NCBI GenBank assembly: GCA_021805955.1
Contig: JAJZDO010000402.1
Span: 1 to 13,118, forward strand
Length of the DNA stretch: 13,118 nucleotides
Reading direction: 5' to 3'
Origin: Acidobacteriota bacterium
Lineage (GTDB): Bacteria > Acidobacteriota > Terriglobia > Terriglobales > Acidobacteriaceae
Each line of letters opens with the position of its first letter. The stretch's first letter is position 1. Positions 8,175-13,118 of the stretch are shown in pieces. Under the pieces are notes generated by a model that was given only the letters and a program-made list of their open reading frames with translations, was not told the DNA's origin and made no database searches. A program made the position numbers and the translations under genes.

Positions 8175-8219
8175 TCCCACAGGGGTCGTGAGTCAATCGA
8201 CCCAGTTGCCGCTGTGGGA
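8175..8219. repeat. two-tier inverted repeat (TCCCACAG...CTGTGGGA)
   Basis: Outer arms TCCCACAG (8175-8182) and CTGTGGGA (8212-8219) are perfect. The next six bases on the left, GGGTCG (8183-8188), pair perfectly with CGACCC (8198-8203) around a 9-base loop, leaving an 8-base bulge on the right. The resulting 14 bp bulged hairpin is the most stable-looking structure in the region. There is no T-tract after it. Confidence 0.5.
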
Positions 8220-8236
8220 GGCGGTATGAGACAGTA

Positions 8237-8248
8237 CTTCCATGGAAG
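8237..8248. repeat. 12-base perfect palindrome
   Basis: CTTCCATGGAAG is identical to its reverse complement. It sits between the two-tier hairpin and the lipoprotein stop. It could be a protein-binding site or chance. Confidence 0.35.
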
Positions 8249-8254
8249 CGCCCA

Positions 8255-8278
8255 GTGAGGGTGGCACCCGTAACTCAC
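8255..8278 (-). repeat. bulged hairpin at the lipoprotein stop codon
   Basis: GTGAG (8255-8259) pairs with CTCAC (8274-8278), and GGT (8260-8262) pairs with ACC (8266-8268), with a 5-base bulge. It starts in the stop codon of the minus-strand lipoprotein gene. Without a T-run it is at most a weak or Rho-assisted terminator. Confidence 0.3.
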
Positions 8279-8922
8279 TATTTGTGCTTCAGAACCTTTC
8301 CACTCGCGGCATCCACGAAGGCGGCATAGCCGGACTTCTCATTTCCCCACAACAGATACCAGACGGGCCCCGAAAACTTATATGTGTCCCCAAGTTGAAA
8401 CATGGCTAGACTCTTGTCTGGATTTTTCTTCAGCCAATCCGCGGCATCCGCTGCCGCTGCTTGGTATGCGGCATCCGAATCGGTGTTGAACAGAGAAAGG
8501 TCGACCGGCATCGCGTTGCGCGTTATACCTCCCCAAGGCAATGCCAGCCCTGCATCCACGCCCTTGAAAATGTCCGGCGGCACCGCTGCGATGGAGTACG
8601 AGTAAATCCGATACTCACGCAGGCTGGGCGAAGCAAACGCAACCTGCCACATTGCCGCTTTTCCGGCTTCGTTCTTAAATCCGGGGACTTCCTTCGCTGT
8701 GACCTGTAGCGTTATAACATCCGGAGCCCAGTTGTGGGCGGACGTATACATCGGCCAAAACGCCGTCTTGGCAGGCACGAGTTGCGGAGGTCCCGCGGGC
8801 TTGGCTGCCGACGCCGCCTGATTGGTGGCTGAGGGCTGGGTGGTGGATTGCGAGCAGCCCGCAAGAAGCAGCACTGCAACGGCCATTGCACTTACCGCAG
8901 AATGTTTGAGCAACGTGCTCAT
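8278..8922 (-). CDS. PepSY-like lipoprotein of unknown function
   Basis: A 214-residue predicted lipoprotein. Residues 1-22 form a lipoprotein signal peptide and LAGC places the lipidated cysteine at 23. A low-complexity linker rich in Ala, Ser, Thr, Gln and Pro follows to about residue 46. The rest resembles PepSY-type folds: KAAMWQVAFASPSLREYRIY (88-107) and then a helix (AADWLKKNPD, 160-169) before SGPVWYLLWGN (184-194) and FVDAASGKVLKHK (202-214), which matches the common VDAxTGKVL ending. GGAGGA lies 5-6 bases upstream of the ATG. It is not obviously linked to glycan breakdown, is transcribed on its own, and could be a general envelope protein placed here by chance. No function is assigned. 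Confidence 0.75.
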   Translation of the reverse strand: MSTLLKHSAVSAMAVAVLLLAGCSQSTTQPSATNQAASAAKPAGPPQLVPAKTAFWPMYTSAHNWAPDVITLQVTAKEVPGFKNEAGKAAMWQVAFASPSLREYRIYSYSIAAVPPDIFKGVDAGLALPWGGITRNAMPVDLSLFNTDSDAAYQAAAADAADWLKKNPDKSLAMFQLGDTYKFSGPVWYLLWGNEKSGYAAFVDAASGKVLKHK

Positions 8923-9050
8923 CGAGATCCTCCAATTACTGCCTGTTCTAGTTGTTCCACGGGCGAAGAGGCCTATCTTCGTCGGCCGCAGGATAGCAGT
9001 AGCTGAGTACCGGGCACAGAGCTACCGAATGGTTGCATACCTATGGATAC

Positions 9051-9079
9051 GCAGGCGGCCCAGTATTCGCCTGCATTTT
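9051..9079 (+). terminator. terminator-like hairpin in the gene-poor stretch
   Basis: GCAGGCG (9051-9057) and CGCCTGC (9068-9074) are perfect 7-base arms around a 10-base loop, followed by ATTTTG. On the plus strand this resembles a weak intrinsic terminator, but there is no recognised plus-strand gene before it. It may be a remnant, belong to an unseen small RNA, or be chance. Confidence 0.25.
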
Positions 9080-9284
9080 GCCACCGATGATTATAGCCCC
9101 CTAGAAGTCATACACATGCGAAACTTTTTCAACATCCGCCAGCCCAGCGCGGAAGCCACGATTTTGCTGCCGGCGCGAGTTGCTTCAGGGCTTGAGACGC
9201 AAGTCGTGGAGGCGGTCTTCGAGACCACAGGGGATAGATCGCACCAGTTTTCAGCACGACTACTCCGCAACGGATAGACACATG

Positions 9285-9317
9285 GTTCCCATGAATTGCG
9301 AACGGCGCTATGGGAAC
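9285..9317 (-). repeat. inverted repeat downstream of the GH89 gene
   Basis: GTTCCCAT (9285-9292) and ATGGGAAC (9310-9317) are perfect 8-base arms with a 17-base loop, about 40 bases after the GH89 stop. No T-run follows on the minus strand, so a role as transcript 3' end is only possible, not shown. Confidence 0.35.
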
Positions 9318-9354
9318 GAACCCTGGATTCTCATCGAGCTCTGCCGCAACTGGG

Positions 9355-11553
9355 TCAGTGAATATAATTCACCTTGCTCCAATCGACTGGCTCGGATCTC
9401 AATTCTTTGTAGATCGCCAAGGCTTGCGAATACGCATCTCCGCGGGGAGTTAGCTGGAATCGATCTGGCTCACGGTTCCATGCGTCCTCTACCGCAAACC
9501 AGTCGATTGATTTCGGTTCGGTTTTCGTCTTCGTTGCAGTATCGAGGCTGTCGAAAAAAAGCTTCCAGCGCTGATAGTAGAGGGTGCCGACCAACCCAGA
9601 CCAATCCTTGTTCGCATAATCGTGAAGATGTTGGCTGGCTTCACGGTCTCCCCACGTGGTCAGAAGCGAACGCGCATCGTATTCCAATGCCTTTTCTTCG
9701 GCGGGATTACTGGCCCACGACTTCGGCGTTTGCAGCCATGGGCCTAACAGAAACCACTGATTCTTAGCTACCAGGCCATCCTCGTCCCGCATCAGATGAA
9801 GCCATTCCTGCGTCAACGAGGTGAACCGTGCTTGATCTTTGGCGTCATACGCGGCCTTGATCTTGAGGAACAGCGCATGGCCCCGGTTGTCCAATATCTG
9901 ACGCGTGATATTCACCAGATCATATTGGTAGGTTGGGGTTGCACGCAGTTTCGGCGCGACGGCCAGCAGTTCCGGCAGCGCTTGCTCAAATTCCGCAGGA
10001 TTGTAGGGGATATGGGCTCCGCCCCAATCCGGCTTCACGGCGAAATCGGGTCGGAGGTTAAACAAGGATTCCTGCGCCGCCTCCTTATCGGCGGGCATAT
10101 GGTAGACGCTGTTCACAAGGATTTGCCAGGCGCGGTCGGCGTGAAGATCGGCCCCTCCATAGCGGCGTGTGGCATACGCGGAAAACCATTTCGGCACGTC
10201 CACCGGCTTCGTGTGCCAGGCCATTTCCATGAAGAATGCGAACGCGGCGGGGTCCGTATCCAGCCCCTCATTGTAGAAAGCGATGCCTTGCATATGGCTT
10301 CCCGGCGCCATGCCGAACTTCGGTATCCGCGCCGCGTAGGCCTGCAAGTGCGCGCCGAGCGTGTTGCGTCCGCCAAAATCCCAGATCGCACTGTACAGAT
10401 AAGGAGAGCCTTTGTACTCCGTTTCGGGATCATGATGCAGATCGCTGTTCAGTTTTTCATCCACGATCATTAGCTTGCTGCGATCGACGGCATCGATCGG
10501 CGCCGCCTTCGGGTTCTCCTCCCATGCCAGCATCATCCAGTAAGCGCCGGGATGGGCCGCTTCCAAAGAACGTTGAACGGCCACCGAGCCGGCACCCACA
10601 GGAACGTCGCCCGGGGTGCCACCTTCCTGAAATACTTCCATGGTGTAGATGGATGTGTCTCCAAAGAGTTCGCGTTGATGGCGATAAAAATCTGCTGCAA
10701 TCTTCGCAAACATGGGGTCGCGCGGATCCAGCCAGTCCGGCCGGGCAAATCCATTCCATACACCCTGTGGAATCAAGTGCGCTTCAGGATGCATTTGCGC
10801 GAAGCCCGTGGGAACCAGGCCGAAATAACCCGGCAACACAGGCGTGATTCCCAGGCTGCGCATGTAGGCGAGAATTTGTTTCGTCGATTCCGCTCTTTTT
10901 TCCAGAAGCTGCATGCTGACAGGGCCTCCGAAACAACACATATTTCCCATCAGTTGCCAGTTGAGGTGCGCCGGTAACGTGAACCAGGCGCGAATTTGCC
11001 GATCGGTGTAGCCAAAATCCAGGAAGGTCTCGTACAGCACCACGTCGGTTCCGCGATCTAACATGATCGTATTGGCCCCGCTCGCGGCCAGCAGGTCGAT
11101 CTCGTGTTTCCAGCGTGGCAACTGCCAATACGGCGTGCTGTAGCCGGATACGTTTTCGTTGAACGCATAGCGGTATCGATAGGGCGACCGCACTTCAATC
11201 GGGGCGGGTGGCGCAGGAAGCTCAGCCGGCAACTCCAATTGGTTTTCGTTCGTGGAGAGCTGCCCATGAGCCACATATTTCAGATACCAGTTGAAGCCTG
11301 TCAGCAAGGCCACATTGGAACTGCCCGCAATCTCAATCGCACCCTGCTTTCCGGAGATGCGGAAAACATCGCTCCCGTTCTCCGCGGGAAAGCGGGTGAA
11401 ATGCACCTGGCGCGCGATGCGGTCAGGAACCAACTCCTGTAGCGCCGTGCGGGCCGGAGATCTGCCAGCAGTGGCGGCAAGCGCCACCCGCGGAAAAAAT
11501 CCGGCTGCGGCCACGATAAATGCAGCAATGCGAAAGGAACGATTCGGTGCCAC
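9355..11553 (-). CDS. exported divergent GH89 alpha-N-acetylglucosaminidase
   Basis: Predicted retaining alpha-N-acetylglucosaminidase (NAGLU family) of 732 residues counted from the GTG at 11553. I chose this start because GGGAG lies 6 bases before it and it gives a compact signal peptide (MAPNRSFR, hydrophobic core, cleavage after ALA at 26). Upstream in-frame starts at 11589 (ATG) and 11595 (TTG) lack a good ribosome binding site. An N-terminal alpha/beta domain (about 30-115) precedes a TIM-barrel (about 120-440) and a helical C-terminus. RYRYAFNENVSGYSTPYWQL (126-145) and RWKHEIDLLAASGAN (147-161) match the family closely. YTMEVFQEGG (303-312) supplies the likely acid Glu310 and HMQGIAFYNEGLDTDP (420-435) the likely nucleophile Glu429. 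Several family motifs are altered (see findings), so activity and specificity may differ. It is transcribed divergently from the DUF4965 gene. Confidence 0.88.
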   Translation of the reverse strand: MAPNRSFRIAAFIVAAAGFFPRVALAATAGRSPARTALQELVPDRIARQVHFTRFPAENGSDVFRISGKQGAIEIAGSSNVALLTGFNWYLKYVAHGQLSTNENQLELPAELPAPPAPIEVRSPYRYRYAFNENVSGYSTPYWQLPRWKHEIDLLAASGANTIMLDRGTDVVLYETFLDFGYTDRQIRAWFTLPAHLNWQLMGNMCCFGGPVSMQLLEKRAESTKQILAYMRSLGITPVLPGYFGLVPTGFAQMHPEAHLIPQGVWNGFARPDWLDPRDPMFAKIAADFYRHQRELFGDTSIYTMEVFQEGGTPGDVPVGAGSVAVQRSLEAAHPGAYWMMLAWEENPKAAPIDAVDRSKLMIVDEKLNSDLHHDPETEYKGSPYLYSAIWDFGGRNTLGAHLQAYAARIPKFGMAPGSHMQGIAFYNEGLDTDPAAFAFFMEMAWHTKPVDVPKWFSAYATRRYGGADLHADRAWQILVNSVYHMPADKEAAQESLFNLRPDFAVKPDWGGAHIPYNPAEFEQALPELLAVAPKLRATPTYQYDLVNITRQILDNRGHALFLKIKAAYDAKDQARFTSLTQEWLHLMRDEDGLVAKNQWFLLGPWLQTPKSWASNPAEEKALEYDARSLLTTWGDREASQHLHDYANKDWSGLVGTLYYQRWKLFFDSLDTATKTKTEPKSIDWFAVEDAWNREPDRFQLTPRGDAYSQALAIYKELRSEPVDWSKVNYIH

Positions 11554-11559
11554 CAGCAG

Positions 11560-11564
11560 CTCCC
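11560..11564 (-). promoter_or_regulatory. ribosome binding site deciding the GH89 start
   Basis: GGGAG on the minus strand lies 6 bases upstream of GTG at 11553. The upstream ATG at 11589 has only GGTGAG about 11 bases before it, which is too far. Confidence 0.55.
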
Positions 11565-11749
11565 GATTATTAAGGTGAACGACGATCATACTCAATGTAA
11601 CTCACCATCGTTGGTCTTTCTCAGTGCGAAAGTAAATTGAGGGTGCTCGCGTTGCCCATCTCCGACCGGAAGCAGGAGTTTCGCAATCTTTGATGGAGTG
11701 ACATACTGACAACTTACGGACATATCAGTGATCTGAGGAGCGACTTGCA
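11565..11749. promoter_or_regulatory. divergent intergenic region between GH89 and DUF4965 genes
   Basis: About 185 bases must hold both promoters, but no hexamer pair close to the sigma70 consensus was found on either strand. ACTGA (around 11705) and TCAGT (around 11725) form a short inverted repeat with GACATA repeated nearby, just before the plus-strand ribosome binding site GAGGAG (11735-11740). Promoters here may be activator-dependent or use another sigma factor. Confidence 0.35.
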
Positions 11750-13118
11750 ATGAGATTGGTTTCATCGAGACGTTTGTCCCTGCTGGTTCTCCCAGTCTGC
11801 CTGCTTGTGACCGCTCCAATTGTGCTCGCTCAGGAACGTCCGCCGGCGGTTCCGCTCGTGGTCCATAATCCATACTTCAGCATCTGGTCGATGAACGACC
11901 ACATTACCGATGGGCCCACGCGCCACTGGACGGGTACTCCGCAGCCGCTGACCGGACTGATCCGGATTGACGGAAAAACATGGCGCTACATGGGCGACCT
12001 GCCGCGCGACGTTCCCGCGCTCCAGCAGACGTCGCTCACATTGGCCCCCACCCACACGGTCTATACGATGGAAGGCGGCGGCATCCGCCTGACGCTGGTC
12101 TTTTTCACGCCCGCCTTTCCCCAGGACCTGGATGTGCTTTCGCGGCCGGTCACCTATCTGACATGGACAGTGGCGAGCACGGATGGGCAGAGCCACGCGG
12201 TGAGCGTGCTGCTGGATGTCAATCCGCTCATCGCCGTCAATACCGCCGACGAAGAGGTTACCTGGGCACGCTCGCAGGTAACGGGGCTTACAGTGCTGAA
12301 TGTCGGCTCGCGCGATCAGCAGGGACTGAATCGCTCCGGCGACAACCTGCGCGTTGACTGGGGATACTTTCATCTCGCCGTGCCCACCTCCGAAACGGCA
12401 ACCACGGTAGCCTCCGCGGAGGCGACGAAAAAATTTGTGCAGACGGGAACGCTGCCAACGTCCGATGATATGGACATGCCGCTCACTCCGCACGATGGAG
12501 CGGCACACCTGGATGTCGAGTTGCCGCTGAACTGCACCCCTGGGCAGACCGCAGCAGGTCATGTTCTGCTGGCCTACACGCAGGGATTTGCGATCGAGTA
12601 CCTGGAACGCAAACTGCGCCCGTACTGGCAGCGTAGCGGCGAAGGTGTCGGGGATATGCTGGCGCAGTCCGAGCAACAATATGCTTCCCTGGAAGCGCGC
12701 GGGCAGCAGTACGACCGCGAACTCACCGCCGACCTGACAAAGGCGGGCGGAGCTGGCTACGCCCAACTGGCGGTGCTTGCCTATCAGCAGACCCTTGGCG
12801 CGCACATGCTGGTGGCGGACGTGGACGGAAAACCGATGCTCTTTGCCAAGGAGAATTTCTCCAATGGCGATATTGCCACCGTCGATGTGCTGTATCCCTC
12901 TTCGCCCTTCTTTCTTCTACTGAATCCCCAACTGCTGGAAGCGCAGGTACGCCCCGTGCTGGAGTATGCCAGCCTGCCGCGCTGGACGTTTCCGTTTGCG
13001 CCGCACGATCTAGGTCAATATCCGCTGGCGAATGGACAATTGTACGGTGGCGGCGAGAAGAGCGACGTGGATCAGATGCCGATCGAAGAGAGCGGAAATC
13101 TGCTGATTCTCGGCGACG
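11750..13118 (+). CDS. exported DUF4964/DUF5127/DUF4965 'glutaminase A'-type protein, 3' truncated
   Basis: The open frame runs off the window after 456 codons without a stop, so the C-terminus is missing; family members are usually about 800 or more residues, leaving roughly half unseen. A signal peptide ends near Ala27 (VLA before Gln28). Residues about 35-82 match DUF4964 (NPYFSIWSMND, HWTGTPQPLTGLIRIDGK). A DUF5127-type beta-sandwich follows (about 85-315). DUF4965 starts near 320 with KENFSNGDIATVDVLYP (367-383), PHDLGQYPLANG (418-429) and MPIEESGN (443-450), all hallmark segments. The missing part should hold the rest of the helical toroid and DUF1793. GAGGAG is 9 bases before the ATG. 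Database names call this family glutaminase after fungal GtaA, but the architecture and this neighbourhood suggest glycan-related activity; the true substrate is uncertain. Confidence 0.88.
   Translation, partial: MRLVSSRRLSLLVLPVCLLVTAPIVLAQERPPAVPLVVHNPYFSIWSMNDHITDGPTRHWTGTPQPLTGLIRIDGKTWRYMGDLPRDVPALQQTSLTLAPTHTVYTMEGGGIRLTLVFFTPAFPQDLDVLSRPVTYLTWTVASTDGQSHAVSVLLDVNPLIAVNTADEEVTWARSQVTGLTVLNVGSRDQQGLNRSGDNLRVDWGYFHLAVPTSETATTVASAEATKKFVQTGTLPTSDDMDMPLTPHDGAAHLDVELPLNCTPGQTAAGHVLLAYTQGFAIEYLERKLRPYWQRSGEGVGDMLAQSEQQYASLEARGQQYDRELTADLTKAGGAGYAQLAVLAYQQTLGAHMLVADVDGKPMLFAKENFSNGDIATVDVLYPSSPFFLLLNPQLLEAQVRPVLEYASLPRWTFPFAPHDLGQYPLANGQLYGGGEKSDVDQMPIEESGNLLILGD

Larger units (their letters stand above)
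8093..8277. other. convergent intergenic region with several inverted repeats
   Basis: Between the 3' ends of the GH63-like and lipoprotein genes there is no coding sequence, but the 185 bases hold four separate inverted repeats (listed as separate entries). None is followed by a T-run, so they are not classical intrinsic terminators, although they may block or stabilise transcripts from both sides. Confidence 0.55.
8923..9354. other. 432-base stretch without a convincing gene
   Basis: Between the lipoprotein start and the GH89 stop. The left end holds the lipoprotein ribosome binding site (TCCTCC on the plus strand at 8928-8933). A GC-rich hairpin lies at 9051-9074 followed by ATTTTG, and an inverted repeat lies at 9285-9317. 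A 53-codon plus-strand frame at 9117-9277 has somewhat coding-like codon use but no ribosome binding site and no recognisable family. No clear promoter was found. Confidence 0.5.

Noticed and set aside
8822..9277. 151-residue plus-strand open frame across the lipoprotein start
   Set aside because: Its first third is antisense to the lipoprotein signal peptide, and the middle lacks coding character; only the last 53 codons were kept as a low-interest note.
9796..10473. 225-residue plus-strand open frame opposite GH89
   Set aside because: Shadow of the GH89 coding frame; no ribosome binding site or family match.
11762..12805. 347-residue minus-strand open frame opposite the DUF4965 gene
   Set aside because: The plus strand encodes hallmark DUF4964/DUF4965 segments in a continuous frame with a signal peptide and ribosome binding site; the antisense translation is rich in Arg, Gln and His and has no recognisable motif.
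1..13118. tRNA, rRNA, CRISPR arrays, insertion sequences
   Set aside because: No cloverleaf, no regularly spaced direct repeats, and no transposase-like translation were seen on either strand.

Overview
The window (13,118 bases, moderately GC-rich by eye, no RNA genes, no mobile elements) carries a block of exported carbohydrate-active enzymes plus two cytoplasmic sugar-handling proteins. The mix of families, the many Sec-exported glycosidases, the PepSY-like lipoprotein and the lack of any SusC/SusD pair suggest a soil-type Acidobacteriota (Terriglobia-like) chromosome. That assignment is inference from gene content only.

Layout. On the minus strand at 21-5630 lie three genes in reading order: an exported GH38 alpha-mannosidase with an N-terminal jelly-roll-like domain (2265-5630), an aldose-epimerase-like (galactose mutarotase fold) protein (1022-2200) and a ROK-family sugar kinase (21-1013). 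A near-consensus sigma70-type promoter (5721-5748) precedes the mannosidase. A small terminator-like hairpin and an 18-base near-palindrome sit between the mannosidase and the epimerase, so the downstream pair may be attenuated or separately controlled. A roughly 510-base divergent regulatory region (5631-6139) separates this group from a plus-strand GH63-like exported glycosidase (6140-8092). A convergent intergenic stretch rich in inverted repeats (8093-8277) follows, then a minus-strand PepSY-like lipoprotein (8278-8922), a 430-base stretch with no convincing gene, a minus-strand divergent GH89 alpha-N-acetylglucosaminidase (9355-11553), and a divergently transcribed plus-strand DUF4964/DUF5127/DUF4965 'glutaminase A'-type exported protein (11750 to the window edge, truncated).

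How the genes could work together. GH38, GH63-like, GH89 and the DUF4965 protein all have Sec signal peptides and would act outside the cytoplasm. Together they would trim alpha-mannose, alpha-glucose- or alpha-mannose-like and alpha-GlcNAc ends from a complex glycan (for example a fungal or other eukaryotic glycoprotein glycan; the substrate is inferred). The epimerase-like protein and the ROK kinase lack signal peptides and would handle released monosaccharides in the cytoplasm. No transporter or transcription factor is visible in the window.

Most worth a second look: the altered catalytic-region motifs of the GH89 protein, the DUF4965 protein as a possible misnamed glycosidase, the ROK kinase that lacks all three zinc-binding cysteines, and the palindrome plus hairpin between the mannosidase and the epimerase.
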